Assembly: GCF_018687715.1 (NCBI RefSeq)
Contig: NC_056755.1
Location: forward strand, 39,675,501 to 39,739,500
Length of the DNA: 64,000 bases
Source: Carya illinoinensis
Taxonomy: Eukaryota > Streptophyta > Magnoliopsida > Fagales > Juglandaceae
Direction of reading: 5' to 3'
Shown here: positions 22,781 to 35,171 of the stretch, piece by piece
Layout: every line of letters starts with the position of its first letter
Position numbering within the stretch: position 1 is the stretch's first letter
The notes under the pieces: model-generated
The model's database searches: none
What the model saw: only the letters and a program-made list of their open reading frames with translations
Told to the model about the DNA's origin: nothing
Translations under genes and position numbers: made by a program

Positions 22781-25700
22781 ACTGCTTGAGCTGGAACTGT
22801 AGAGAGCTTGAGAACCCTCGTACAGTCCAGGAACTACACCATTTGGTGAAAACAAAGCAGCCCCATTTGGTTTTTCTCACATAAACCAAATGCTCAAGAG
22901 GCAAAATGGAAAGAATTAAAACAAGACTGGGTTTTGATAGTTGTTTCAGTGTAGACAGCAGAGGTAGAAGTGGGGGTATAACCTTATTGTGGAATGATAA
23001 TGGAATGGTAGAGGTGCTTAATTACACTAATTGGCACATCTCAGCAATGGTAAATCACCCGTCTGACTCTTTCAAATGGCAAGTCACAAGTTTTTATGGC
23101 CATCCTAACACAGCCAAAAGACAAGGAAGCTGGGACCTACTTATGGGGTTAAAACCTGCAGTAAACCCATGGCTGTGCTTAGGTGACTTCAATGAAATCA
23201 CATACCAAAGAGAGAAATTTGGTACCTCTTTCAGACCTTATAGACAAATGGTGCATTTCAGAAATGCACTCTCCTATTGCAACCTGTATGACCTGGGCTT
23301 TAGTGGAGACAGATTCACATGGTCTAACAATAGAGAGGGCAATTCACTCACTAAGGAAAGGCTTGATAGGGCATGTGGGAATACCCTCTGGATCAACCAT
23401 TTTGCCAATAACTCAGTGAACCACCTAGATTGCACACAATCAGACCACAAACCTATCCTTGTCCAGACCAAAGGCCAATCACATAGAGGGAAAAAGAAGA
23501 GAATTTTTAGATTTGAAGCAGCCTGGACTATACATGATGACTACACTAGCCTTATAAAAAAAGCATGGGACTCCCCTTTAACCCACCCAAATAGATTACA
23601 TAGGACCTTACAAGGACTCAACCTCTGCAAAGACAGACTAAAGTCATGGAGTAAAACCAGAAAAAGGGACCAAAGGAAAGGGTTAACAGAGAAATCAGAA
23701 CTCCTAAAACACCTGCAAGAGTCAAACCAAGGCAATTTGTATAAGGAAATAAAGAAGGTTCAACAAGAGATAAATGTTATCATGGATGAAGAAAATCTAA
23801 AGTGGAAGCAAAGAGCTAAACAGGCATGGTTAAAAGATGGTGATCAAAATACTAAGTACTTCCACAGTGCTCAAGTCAGAGGAAAAAAACCAACACAATC
23901 AGTAGGATCCAATTAGAGTCAGGACTTATTACCTAGGACCTCCAGGAAATATGTAATGTACTTCAGAGCTTCTTCACAAACCTCTTCTCAACCTCACATC
24001 CTATAGGCATTGAGTACTGCATTTCCCACATGAAGCAATCAGTTACAGAATACATGAACTTAAAACTCTCAGCTGAATTCACTGAATTGGAAATCAAGGA
24101 GGCCATCTTCAGCATGAATCCTCTCGGATCCCCTAGGGTTAATGGGTTCCCTGCCTTTATTTTTCCAAAAATACTGGGAGACAGTGAACACTAGTGTCTG
24201 TAAGGCAACTCTAGAGGTCTTAAATGGAGGAGTGTGGGAAAAAAAAGTCAATGAAACCTTCATAGCTCTCATCCCAAAGAAGCTAAACCCATCTACAGTC
24301 ACAGATTTTAGACCAATTAGCCTATGCAATGTCTTTTACAAGATTATTGCAAAGACCTTGGCAAATAGGCTGAAAACAGTTTTACCAAGCATCATCGCCC
24401 CTACTCAAACTGCCTTTGTGCCTGGAAGGCTCATCACGGATAACATCATTGTGGCTTATGAATCTCTACACACCATGAAAGCAAGATTGAAAGGTAGAGA
24501 GGGTTTCATGGCTTTAAAACTAGACATGAGCAAGGCCTATGATAGGATAGAATGGATCTTCTTGGAAGCTGTCATGAAGAAGATGGAGTTTTATGCAACT
24601 TGGATTGGTCTTATCATGAAGTGTGTGTCATCAGTGTCCTACTCCCTCATCATCAATGGAGAGGCACAACCTTTCTTCTGGCCCTCCCGAGGCATAAGGC
24701 AAGGGGATCCCCTCTCCCCCTACCTTTTCATTTTATGCACTGAAGCTCTCAGTTGTCTCTTGAACCAAGCTGAACACAACAAGCTGATCACAAGTCTGCC
24801 TATCAGGAAACACCACCTACACATTAACCACCTTTTCTTTGCAGATGACTCCTTCCTTTTTTGTAAAGCAAACTCCATTGAATGGAGTCAACTCTACTCT
24901 CTACTGGACTCCTATGAAAAAGCATCAGGACAGAGACTGAACAAGGACAAGACCTCAATTTTCTTCAGCTCTAATACCAGAGAACACACCAGAGAGATAG
25001 TAACAAGCATTGCAGGGATCCGAGGGACCAACTCATATGAGAAATACTTGGGCTTGCTAGCCCTTGTAGGAAGATCCAGATCTCAGTCTTTCAAGGGCAT
25101 ACTGGATAGAGTTCAAGCAAGACTAAGTAGCTGGAAAACAAAGTTGCTTTCTCAGGCAGGCAAGGAAACCCTCATCAAGGCAGTCATCCAAGCAATCCCA
25201 ACGTACAACATGGGGATCTTCAAGTTACCCAAACAGCTTCTTATGGAATTAAACAAGCTAGTGAGGTCCTTCTGGTGGGGACAAAAAGCTCAAGAACACA
25301 AGATACACTGGGTACCATGGAGCCAAATGTCTAAATCAAAGACCTTAGGAGGGCTGGGTCTTAGGGACTTTGAGAACTTCAATTGTGCCCTCCTAGCAAA
25401 ACAAGGTTGGAGAGTTACAACTACCCCTAATTCCCTTGCTGCCAAGGTTCTAAAAGAGAAGTACTTCAAACATAGCTCCTTTCTCTCTGTAAAAACTAGA
25501 CACAACTCCTCTTTCCTATGGCAAAGCTTCACCTCAGCAAGACCCTTACTGAAGGAAGGATTAATCTGGCGTGTGGGAGATGGAGAGTCAGTGGAAATAT
25601 GGAATGATAAATGGTTTCCATAGAAGACATCCTACCAACCTCAGAGCACCATCAGGTTCCTCTCAACTGACTCAAAGGTTGCCATCCTCATCGACAAGAC

Positions 25701-26866
25701 CTCCCACCAATGGAATCTTCCATTAGTAGAAGCCATTTTCAACAGGGCAGAAGTTGATATCCTCAAAAGGATTCCTCTTAGTCCTTACCCTACACCAGAT
25801 AGGATGATCTGGAGATGCACCACCACAGGCTCCTTTACAGTCAAGTCAGCATACCACCTTAGAATAGAGATGGAGAACCAAAGGAAGGGACAATCCTTAG
25901 ATGGACCAAGTGAAGAGTTGCCCTGGACAAAGATTTGGCACCTTAAGACTCCACCTGCAAACAAGACCTTCCTGTGGAGAGCATGCTTAAATGCCATCCC
26001 TACCAAAACCAATCTCTACCAGAGGAAGGTCACTAAAGAAGATGTCTACCCCATATGCAAACTCCAACCTGAAACTATTGAGCACGCTTTATGGGAGTGC
26101 CCCTCTGCCCAAGATGTTTGGAGTCAATGTGGGAAAAAGATACAAAAAACCAACCTCTTTTTCCAGTCTTTCAAAGCTCTATTGGAATCCCTACTCGAGT
26201 CCCTTGAAGATGAAGATATGCTAAGAATTTGCTCTTACTGCATGGTTTATTTGGAAAAGAAGAAATGACCTGGTCTTCAATAATCAGTTCTCACATCCCA
26301 ACTCTATCACTCAAGCTGTCAAGTCACTCACTGTAGATCTTCACCAATCTCAGCAGCCAGCTCAGGCAGTTTCCACTCACTCAAATGCTAAGGCTCAATG
26401 GGAAGCCCCTCCACAAGGGAAATTGAAGCTTAATTGGGATGCTGGAATTGAAAAACTCAACTGCAAGGTGGGAGTAAGGGCAGTAATACATGACTGGGAA
26501 GGGAAGGTGCTTGCTACTTTAAGAATGAGCCATAGTCTTTTCCCAAAACCTCTTCTAGCTGAAGCCTTTGCAGCATATCAAGCTTCTATGTTCCTCAAAA
26601 CACTCGGGTGGCAAGAAGTGATAAAAGAAGCAGACTCTCTACAAGTGGTAAATGGCCTGATGTCCCCATCTGAAACAGACGTATACACAGGAATTATAAT
26701 CAGAGACACCAAGATCACTCTGAATTCCTTCACCAACTGGTCTGCCAGGCACACTAGAAGAACTTGTAACAACTTAGCTCACGTGTTGTGTAAAGATGCT
26801 CTAAGCATTAGTAATAGCATCGTGACTGTGGATGCTATCCCCTCTTGTATTCAATCTTTGGTTTAA
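22777..26866 (+). pseudogene. LINE ORF2: endonuclease, reverse transcriptase, RNase H (broken)
   Basis: The ATG at 22777 opens MNCLSWNCREL, the usual start of the apurinic-type endonuclease, with GDFNEI near 23190 and QSDHKPI near 23440. The reverse transcriptase follows: LIPKK, DFRPISLCN, KLDMSKAYDR, GIRQGDPLSPYLF and the catalytic FADD at about 24837. It is followed by the zf-RVT segment (KTFLWRACLNAIPT) and an RNase H domain (LNWDAGI to LAHVLCKDAL, about 26420-26800). Breaks: TAA at 22882-22884, TAG after SVGSN at 23914-23916 with a nearby A-run frameshift, a frameshift near 24150, TAG at 25621-25623 and a frameshift near 26260. The catalytic FADD and endonuclease motifs are kept, so decay is recent to moderate. 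Confidence 0.9.
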
Positions 26867-27035
26867 TCTAATGACAACCTCAGTTTCAAAAACTGATGCG
26901 GTGGCCATAGCTGTCGACTGGGCCAGCGCATTGACTAGGAAGTATACACAATGGGAAGTGCTATGCCCACATAGGATTCTATAATCCTCACCGAACAACA
27001 TCATTTGTTTCCTTTTTTCTATAAAAAAAAAATAT

Positions 27036-28536
27036 ATATATATTTTTTAAAACTATCTAAATATTTTTTAAAAATAAAAAAAAAATCACAAATTTATTTA
27101 AAAACAATTTCCTAATCATGAAGTAAAAACCTATTTAAAAAAATAAAATACAATTTGGTAAAAACTTTCGATAAGAAATTTATGTGAGAATAGTATTTTA
27201 CCATACAGAATTATAATTCTTTTGAGTGGTGCTAGTGGGAGGCGACCGCAAGAGTGACCAAAAAGGTAAAAGTTTTTTGTCTTTTATTTATTTTTTATTT
27301 TAATATTTTTTAAATTTATTAAATATTTAAGAAAATAGAAATTATAAATTTATTAAAAAAATACTCTTAACTATTAAATAAATAATAAATATAAAAAATT
27401 CAATCGGCGGTGACCACCTTATGTAGAGTCATTTCCTTTCTTTTTATTCAGAGTCATCGTTGGATCCTCAATCATTGCTTGATGCTCGTTTGCAAAGGGT
27501 GGTGACTCGTGATTGGTGTCCTAGTGTCAAATCATTTTTTATATTCAAAGTGTCAAATCTTACTCATTATTTAATTTTTAACTTTCATTTTAACTCATCT
27601 CAGAATATCTAAATGACTATACCATCGAATTCTCTAAACTTTAGTAAAAGATTTTAACTTTTTGACAAAAATCTATATCCATCCGATTGCCTATTTTAAG
27701 GAAAGGGTTTAGGATTTGAACAATAGCTCTCTAAATCATCACTAAATCATTTTTATAAATATTTTATTCTAATCCATAAAACAAATTCTTCTTCCAATCA
27801 TATATAGTTTCTCTCATACTCATATTTGTTATAATTGAAATTTGAAAAAACAAATGTCACCATAGAGATGATCAAAATTTCTTTTAACCATTTGTGAAAG
27901 TATGATTTTTTAAATATTATTGTTACAAAAGTACTAATTTTAAAAAATATTATCCTTTAGAAAGATAAGTAATTTAAAAAAATCGTTATAGATGAAAAAT
28001 TGAAAATATGGGTAAACAAATAATTAAATAATTACGAAAATATGAAAAACAAAAGTTAAAAAATTTCTTCCACTCTTTCCCCGAAAGCAAAAAAAAAAGT
28101 AGTTAAAGATGTACAAATAAATGAGTAGAAAAAATAAAGAAATATTATTTTAATAGAATAAAGAAAGAATAGGAAGTAAGATGTAGAAGGTTTTGAAAAG
28201 ATTAGCAAAATTGAGGAAAAAATTTAGGGAAGCTAAAATTTGAGGAAAAATCTGTTCACTCGGATGTGAATGCTCACTATCCAAATCTTCCAAAAATAAA
28301 AACCGATAATTTCTTTCATGTATACCAGAATTAATGATCATAAGATTAAATCAGGATTCTATATTTTATTTAATTAATTAAATATGTTATGCTTTGAATT
28401 TATTTATCGAAGTGTAGTTTGAATTACACATGAGAAGTGCTAAAAGATATAAATCATAAAATTTATTCTTTACACCAATTTAAGTTTTTTGGCATTTAAT
28501 ATTTTCACAAAAGGAATCAAGAACTAAGGTCTTACC
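27036..28536. other. AT-rich intergenic DNA
   Basis: No coding signal. Contains a MITE-like segment at about 27224-27430, and otherwise A/T-rich tracts. Confidence 0.55.
27224..27430. mobile_element. MITE-like element, possibly hAT-type
   Basis: Ends GTGGGAGGCGACCGC and GCGGTGACCACCTTA are GC-rich imperfect inverted repeats around an AT-rich core containing AATATTTTTTAAATTTATTAA. A similar core and architecture recur at about 62322-62545. Boundaries are approximate. Confidence 0.45.
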
Positions 28537-28544
28537 GAGAGCTG

Positions 28545-29551
28545 CTATATTTTTTCAGAAGTGGTGCGTTTGCATGGCATACCCAAAACAATCACATCCG
28601 ACCGTGATGTTAAATTTGTTAGTTTTTTCTGGAAAACACTATGGGCACAAGACGGGAATCAAGTTTCAATTCTCTAGTGCATTTCACCCACAGACCGATG
28701 AACAAATGGAGACCGTCAACAGGAGTCTAGGAAACTTGCTGCTCTAGCTTGTTACAGACCATGGTGCCACTTGGGATCTCCTCCTTCCACATGCTGAATT
28801 CACTTATTAATAATTCAGTTAATCGCAGCACGGGTCGGTCACCTTTTGAAATAGTCACAGGGCTTAAGCCGAGAGCGCCTTTGGATCTTGTCCTACTGCT
28901 ATTACCTCCAAGAGTTAGCGAAGTAGCCACTGATTTCTGTAAGCACTTACAGGAAATCCATCAAGAAGCGCGTGATCGCATAGCCGCAGCAATGAAAAAT
29001 ATAACCAACGTGTAGATAGTCGACGTAGGCATGTTGAGTTCCATCCTGGAGGCTTTGTTCTCACTAAAATCTGGCCTGAGAGATTCCCATGAGTACCTCT
29101 GACCAAGCTGCATTCCCGACAAGCTGGACCCTTCAAGGTGCTGCGACGTTTGGGTCCAAAAGCATACCTACTCTAACTTCCAGTGGAAATGTAGTTTAGT
29201 CCCATTTTCAATGTGGAGGATTTGACTCCTTATTCAGGGGATGATTCCATGCCAGGGGAGGAAACCACAACAGTGACGCTGCCCAAGAATTGCAACGAGG
29301 CCATCGAAGATATTGTAGATGATCAAGTAGTGTCAACAAGGCGCGGTGGATATCAGAAATTTCTGGTCAAGTGGAAGAATAGACCATTATCCGATTGTTG
29401 CTGGTTAAAATCAGAGGAAGTTCAACGTCTTGCTCCTAATTTGTACCAAGTTTTATCAATCTCGGCATTCATCGGAGTCGGATTCTTTTGGAGGCGAAGA
29501 GAATTGACGGAGTCCAAGGGCAAGAAGGACTCAACGGCGTTGAATGGATAA
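28545..29551 (+). pseudogene. Chromovirus (Ty3/gypsy) relic: integrase end and chromodomain
   Basis: Translation in shifting frames gives integrase motifs [17 protein letters not shown] and FHPQTD, then the C-terminal integrase region (STGRSPFEIVTGLKPRAPLD). A chromodomain, IEDIVDDQVVSTRRGGYQKF and LVKWKNRPLSDCCWL, lies near 29305-29420. Frames are broken by stops (for example in the LLAL region near 28745 and at 29013-29015). Gag, protease, RT and RNase H are absent, so this is a 3'-terminal fragment. It is a different lineage from the Tekay-like element at 6.6-15.9 kb. Confidence 0.85.
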
Positions 29552-29553
29552 TT

Positions 29554-29905
29554 TGATGGAGTTACGTAGTAGTTATCAATCAGGCTTAGCCAATAGTTAT
29601 TTTAAGTTTATTCAATAAGGGATAATTCCCATATCAATTTTATCATAATTGAGTCCTAGTTTAAGTTGATTTAATAAGGGATAATTCCCAGGTGTTTTAT
29701 CATATTTGAGTCCTAGTTCATCTTTTGATTGTTTTTATAGTCAGGCACTTTGATGGGCCTATTCAAGGATCTAACTGTACGATTTGAAGAGAGTTTTTAA
29801 TTAATTAATAAAGTGCATGTTTTGATCCTGAGACGGGATTCAACCAGTGAGACGAAAGAAAATTGTGCAAATAATTCTGTTACGTAGCAAGTGTCCTGCG
29901 CCATC
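29554..29905 (+). repeat. Probable 3' LTR remnant with an internal tandem duplication
   Basis: Follows the chromodomain ORF as expected for a 3' LTR. Contains a 59-bp segment twice in tandem (29601-29659 and 29660-29717), with shared AATAAGGGATAATTCCCA and TTGAGTCCTAGTT. The 3' border is uncertain, and no second LTR copy is in the window to compare. Confidence 0.55.
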
Positions 29906-30980
29906 ATGTCTGTGCCCGAGCTTGCCTATTTGAAATATAACTTGTCATAGTAACGGAAAATCTAGGAAATTTTGTCCCAGATTATGTTTATAGCCTGAAT
30001 AACCTTATGATGAAGCCGTGGTAAGCAGCTCATGCTGCCTTTGGAACTTACCCCTCAAACTTCGCCAGTTACACGAATTCCCTCAAACTACCATCCAACT
30101 TTTAATCACTCCACAAGCTACTGAATTTAACAATTACCCCTGAAATTATGAAAAAACTTGTAAAAGCACCCTAGAGAAACTATGCAATGGCATGCAAGAA
30201 GATAAATTTGGAAACTAGTTTTCCACTCGTCTCAGTTCTCACGCATCACCAATAAGCTGAACTGAACACTTCACGGTTAAAATTAAACAGCAAGATTTCC
30301 CAACACTTTGCCGTTACAGACAATTTGCTCAGTGACACAGTAAGATTTCATCCTTATTATAGAAGGCAAAGACTCGAACTACCCTATTATGTTCTTGGAG
30401 ATAACTACATGGTATTCGTTATAACAGGAACAGAACATTTTTTTACGTCTGAGAATAATCTGATGTAATGATGTTTCCCTTACAGAGAGAAGAAACAACC
30501 AAAAGTTCCACAATCAACAAGCTTACTCAGCTGCTTTGAGTGATTTGACGACAAGGTGCATGCATGAAAGGTCCTCAGTTCAGTTGGGCAAAACATGACT
30601 TTTGTTTTCAATAAATAAAAAGCTTAATAACACAAGAAGAGGGAAGGGTGAACGTAGAAAGAAAGAAGTACATGCAAACATTACGCCATAAAATCAATAA
30701 GAAAGCACCATATAATCGTAAAAGATAACAAAAATCACAATCATTTGTACCTGTTGAAACATGCCCGGAAAGCTAAAAGAAGTACAATTCTAATGACCAT
30801 ATATAATAAATTGATCTCATACAGAGAGTTTCTTAAATCATGGAAAAAAGAATATACTTGACATCAAACTTCAAGCACCTACTTATCTTCTTCTTCAATG
30901 GACAAAAAAGAAAAAAAGAAAAAGAAACATAGAGCATAGAAATCCTCATACAGAAGCAAGTTTACCAGACAGGCCCTTTA
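29906..30980. other. 3' flank of the GDP-fucose transporter gene
   Basis: No ORF of note. The part near 30600-30980 is probably the 3' UTR of the minus-strand gene that follows; A-rich stretches and poly(A)-like motifs are present but no site can be assigned. Confidence 0.45.
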
Positions 30981-31997
30981 CTAATTCTCATCTCGAAAAT
31001 CATCACCGTCATTCTCACAATCAGTTTGCTTCAATGCTGTTGACTCACGCTGTGCTGGAGCACCGCCAGCTCCAGTAACTGACTGCTGATAAAGAACTCC
31101 ACCGGCAAGTGTGAAGAGGAGGCATAGCAAACCAAAAGGACTGGCATGCTTATCCCAAATTAGCACATTGATGGCAACCGTAAGAAACTTATTAACAACA
31201 CCAGTCACTGTAAAAGCTGTAGCAGAGATTGCCTTCCTTGCAGCAAACCCAAAGAAACTGATGGCCAGTCCAAAAACGCAAGACAATGATACGGCAAAGA
31301 ATGCAATGGGTTCAAACCAATTCCCAGAATTAGATCCCAATGTGGCAAACACATCGACATACTCTCCGGTAAGAAACCAAAACACTGGAGCAATCATCAA
31401 TGATAACAAATTGTTATAAAACACAAAACCCCAAGTGTTCAACCCAAGATTTGTCACCATATGTTTGATATAAACCATCTCAGTAGTAATTGTCACCAAA
31501 TAAGCAAATGCCCATGAGTATGCAGTCAAAGTAAAAGCCGAATCCGTGGCCACATACCCAACAGCTCCACCCAATATGATCAACAAAGACACAAAGGTGA
31601 GCTTTGATGGGCACGGCTGTCTCCTAAATGTTGTATCTGCTAAAGCAACCAAAAGGGGTGTCAAGGATCTAAACACTATAAATGTATCAACATTCGCGTG
31701 ACGAAGAAGATTAGTGTTTGTAAAGATTGCCAGATAGAAAACCATAGCAGCGGGTAAAAACTTCTTGGCAATCTCAAATGTAAATTGATCGTGGTGTAGA
31801 AATCCTAGTTTCCCTAAAACCCAAACTCCAAGAGCAGAAGTTAGATACTGCAACGCAGTCAAAAGGCCAGGATAGTTGAATTTGGTTATGGCAAACTTGT
31901 TTATCACAGCAAGCAAGCTCGAACAAAGCGCATACCCAAGTACGAGACTGCTCGTGGCATAGTACTGCTTCGTGGCATCGAATCGAATAGAAGACAT
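30981..31997 (-). CDS. GFT1: GDP-fucose transporter, Golgi (GFT1/GONST4 type)
   Basis: Intact single-exon CDS of 338 residues starting MSSIRFDATKQYYATSSLV; an in-frame ATG nine codons upstream (32024) is less likely because family members start at MSS. It belongs to the triose-phosphate/nucleotide-sugar transporter superfamily and closely matches the Arabidopsis protein GFT1 (GONST4): YALCSSLLAVINK, FNYPGLLTALQYLT, IFTNTNLLRHANVDTFIVFR, TTEMVYIKHMV, NNLLSLMIAPVFWFLTGEY and TAFTVTGVVNKFLTV. About ten hydrophobic membrane segments are visible, followed by a hydrophilic acidic C-terminus (ENDGDDF). The family exchanges GDP-L-fucose for GMP across the Golgi membrane and supplies fucosyltransferases that build xyloglucan, rhamnogalacturonan II and N-glycans. 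The VNK of TGVVNKF sits in the position of the GDP-binding motif of GONST proteins. A 5' UTR intron is likely (donor near 32335, acceptor near 32013). Confidence 0.93.
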   Translation of the reverse strand: MSSIRFDATKQYYATSSLVLGYALCSSLLAVINKFAITKFNYPGLLTALQYLTSALGVWVLGKLGFLHHDQFTFEIAKKFLPAAMVFYLAIFTNTNLLRHANVDTFIVFRSLTPLLVALADTTFRRQPCPSKLTFVSLLIILGGAVGYVATDSAFTLTAYSWAFAYLVTITTEMVYIKHMVTNLGLNTWGFVFYNNLLSLMIAPVFWFLTGEYVDVFATLGSNSGNWFEPIAFFAVSLSCVFGLAISFFGFAARKAISATAFTVTGVVNKFLTVAINVLIWDKHASPFGLLCLLFTLAGGVLYQQSVTGAGGAPAQRESTALKQTDCENDGDDFRDEN

Positions 31998-32520
31998 TAT
32001 TAATTCGACTAAAATCTGAACCAAATTAAGTGCTAAATCTAGAAGATCTTCAACAATTTAAAGAGCCATAAAACAAGATTGCACTCTGAGAGAGCTAAAT
32101 AAATCAAAATTGAAGGTAAATGAAGTTGTAAACCAGTTCATAGCAAAATCTGAGAGGTGGGGTAAATACAATCAAGACACGATCTGATACAATGGGAGCA
32201 AATTCATACGATAAAAACCTGATAAATTCAGCTGAATTTCACAACCCTTTCAGATTAAGATCAGCAACAACAGAACTAAATCAGAGATTAAAGCATGAAA
32301 ATGAAACCCAAGAGAGAGGTGAGGTACACATCACCGACAGAGACAGGATAATCGATCTTGAACAAACTGGTGAGAGATTGAGAATCTGAGACACCTATTG
32401 CTCAAGTGAAAGACAGACAAAAGCTTTGCAAGAGGAAATGGGTGAAGTGCGTGCGAGAGAGAGAGAGACAGACAGCGAGACGGGGGTGATGAAGAGGGTT
32501 TTGTATTCCCATCCAATGGA
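31998..32520 (-). promoter_or_regulatory. 5' UTR and probable leader intron of the GDP-fucose transporter gene
   Basis: On the minus strand a CT-rich leader (CTCTCTCTCTCGCACGCAC, near 32455) is followed by CTGTCG and a GTGATG donor-like site near 32335. A TTTGGTTCAG acceptor-like site lies just upstream of the start codon. This fits a leader intron of about 0.3 kb. No clear TATA box was seen. Confidence 0.45.
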
Positions 32521-33669
32521 GCAGCTGGAAGAAATTCTTTGGCGTTGATTAGGTAGTTAACATGGGAAGTCGGTCGGCTAATTGGATGTTAAACGACTTC
32601 GTTTCCATTCCAATATTTTTGTTTGAATGCTCTTTGTTTTGGAACACTGATGGTTCTATTGGAATGATATAGAGTTTATTTTCATTTCATTTTGTTTTAG
32701 AACAACGTTAGTTAAATTTCGAAAATATGATTGTTGAATAAAATAAAATAAAAAAATATTATTTTAATAGTTTTAAATTCTTTAGCCAAAATTTAACAGA
32801 GAAATACCCAATCAAATGCCAATCTAAGGTTAAGAGTGTTTCTTATGTAATACATTTTATAACATTTATTGTTCAGTTTCATTAGGAATGTAGATCTTAA
32901 TATTAAATTTTATAGAGTCCATACATTTTTGCTTATCTCCCTTTTTACAAACTAATGAATAAAAGTTGTAAAGCATTGAGAATATAAGGTAAGAATTAAA
33001 TCTCTCTCAACCAAAACAGAATAAAAAAAATGATTATCTTTCTTTGTTTTTTTTAAAAAAAAAAGGAGTAACATTGATGTCCTCATCTTTTTATATTGGA
33101 AGAGAAATAGACACAAATTCCTGTGATAATGTTAAATATTTAAAATAAAATCTTGTTTGTCTATTATCATAGTATATCTAAACTGAATAGAAGAAAACAT
33201 ACCTCCTCTATGGTTAGAAAATGAGCTAGCCATCACTTTAGTGGATTCCTAAATAATCTGGCATTTGTATGATGAGGAAAGTTTTACTCTCTTCCCTTTG
33301 TGATAGAAAATGGTTTTTTCATGGGCTAACTCCATTTATATGTGTGTGTGAGAGAGAGAGGTTGAGATGAGATGGGATGAAATTTAAAAGTTGAATAAAA
33401 TACAACACAAAACAAGTACCTACAATCACGATATCTAGACAAATAATATGGAAGTACAACACACATATAACACAAAGGTAATTGCTAGATTTTCAAATGA
33501 AGCCCAATGAGACTAATTCATAGTGTCTCAGTTTAAAACACAAAAGATCCCATAATTAACTCAAAATATAAGCACAATGAAATGTTGCAACCAAATGCTA
33601 ACAATAAATATAAAAATACATCTCCCACTAATTTCATAAAATAAAAAACTCTTAACAACCTCATATTTG
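32521..33669. other. AT-rich intergenic DNA
   Basis: No gene. A short GAGATGAGATGGGATG segment at 33358-33400 matches the MITE family seen at 20.2-20.5 kb. The 33400-33660 stretch is probably LTR or 3' UTR of the copia relic that follows, with CATCTCCCACTAATT as its likely polypurine tract (minus strand). Confidence 0.5.
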
Positions 33670-33885
33670 TCACATGCTCTCAAAACATCCTTAGAGCCAA
33701 ACCCTTAGTTCGTGGGTCAGCCAACATAAGTTTTGTGGGGATGTACACCACAAAATCATGAGATTCCACTACTTTCTCCCATATAAAAAATATTTTATAT
33801 CAATATGCTTAGAACGTAAAGAGCTTCTAATGCTCCAAGAGAAAAAAAGGGCCACAGAATTATCACAAAGTATTGTCATTAGAGA
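33670..33885 (-). pseudogene. Ty1/copia RNase H relic
   Basis: Minus-strand translation gives LCDNSVALFFSWS, RSKHIDIKYF and, in a second frame, VYIPTKLMLADPRTKGLAL followed by EHV. These are the C-terminal RNase H motifs of Ty1/copia polyproteins. A frameshift and stops are present. No upstream RT is recognisable nearby, so this is a truncated fragment. Confidence 0.75.
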
Positions 33886-35089
33886 ACAAAGAAAAATATG
33901 AAATGATTAATAGAGAACAAAGATGAATTTTAAATGTAAATTAAAATGAAGTAAAGTGATTAATCGAAAAAGTACTCAAATTTGACGAATAGTAGAGTGT
34001 CGAGAATCCCTGACACAAATCTGGTATTTTAATTATCTTAATTCATTAGATAACTCAATTGGGAACTCAATTCTCGAAATTTCCAATCAGAAGGTATAGA
34101 TTTATAAACCAAAATTAAATCAAATATAACTCTTTAAAAAATCATTCACAACTTTTAAAATATATAAATTACTATCCCTATTGAGAAAATCCAACGACGA
34201 CAATATACTCAGGGAGCGATATTGCAGTAAAACATTAAATCAATATAGATAGATAATTGATCCAAATATAATCAAAGAACTAATCCATTCAATAGAAAAA
34301 GCATGACTGAGTCCACAAACAAAATAAATTCTATGATTATTCGGAGAAGAAAATATCAACGATGAATTGAGAATAATAAAACAAAAGAGTTTTAGTAATT
34401 AAAGATCAAATACATAAATTAAAAATATCATCTAATGTATAAGTTCATCCCTAACCCTACTTGAAAATTTAGTTACCTATAAATATACTGGACAATAAAA
34501 ATATCCAGAGAAAACTGAAACGAACGGTGGTCATGGAAGTGATTTTCTCATCTCTTCAAATTTGCCTCTTGTGCCTCTCTACCTTTTTATTTTGTGCTAA
34601 TGATATATTTATATATGGTAGGAAAGAAACCCTAATGTCCTCTTAAGTTCCGCACAAAAAAATCGCTTTCTTAAATTTTAGGACTCATCTTGGCAGCCAC
34701 GTATGCCCTTCAGGAGTTCGAATTTGGAAATCCTTGTTAGAGACAAAGTTATATCCCTTTACGATATCTTTCTAATGCTTCAAGAATAGCATCAATCTGA
34801 TATGTGAATAAAAAGTTACAGTAAAAAAACTAAAGTATGTCCAGATTGCGAATTTCGAATTTGGACTTCTTGTGGTTTCATTTTGTAATTTTTTTTTCTT
34901 TTTCTTTTCTTCTAAATTGCTTTCAAACCCCATGAATGTCCTCCTTTGAATTTGATTGGGTTTGACCTGCTTTTTTATAAACTCTGAAATGAAATATAAA
35001 AAAACTGCTTAGAGGTATCCCAACGTAAATAGAAACTCAATTTAAGAATACACATTAATTTCTATGATTTTTATTCACATTTTAGCATT
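33886..35089. other. AT-rich intergenic or old repeat DNA
   Basis: No ORF with recognisable domains. Probably decayed transposon sequence, given the neighbours, but nothing specific can be supported. Confidence 0.45.
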
Positions 35090-35171
35090 TTAATCCAATA
35101 ATAGGGTATTTAGAGTGTACTTTCACACACTCATCATGATTGCTTAACAAAGTACCATCTAATAAGCACAT
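35090..35171 (-). pseudogene. LINE ORF2 fragment, distal part of the split copy
   Basis: Minus-strand reading from 35171 gives MCLLDGTLLSNHDECVKVHS, which continues the LINE ORF2 linker that breaks off at 40416 after NRVNEM. The copia element at 35172-40415 sits exactly between the two pieces. Confidence 0.7.

Larger units (their letters stand above)
21170..27035 (+). mobile_element. L1-type LINE, nearly full length but inactivated
   Basis: ORF1 (zinc-knuckle RNA-binding protein) and ORF2 (endonuclease, reverse transcriptase, RNase H) lie in the standard order and end in an A-rich tail at about 27021-27035. A short phrase, GATGC(A/G)GTGGCC, occurs both in the 5' leader (21196) and after ORF2 (26895). 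Both ORFs carry several stops and frameshifts. The 5' end is approximate, and no clear target-site duplication was found because both flanks are TA-rich. Confidence 0.88.

Noticed and set aside
21130..27060. TA-rich stretches on both sides of the LINE as a target-site duplication
   Set aside because: TATATATATA-type sequence is too simple and the borders too vague to call a TSD.
31998..32024. Upstream in-frame ATG (nine extra residues) for the GDP-fucose transporter
   Set aside because: Family members start at MSS, and the extra residues lie in the leader next to a probable splice acceptor.
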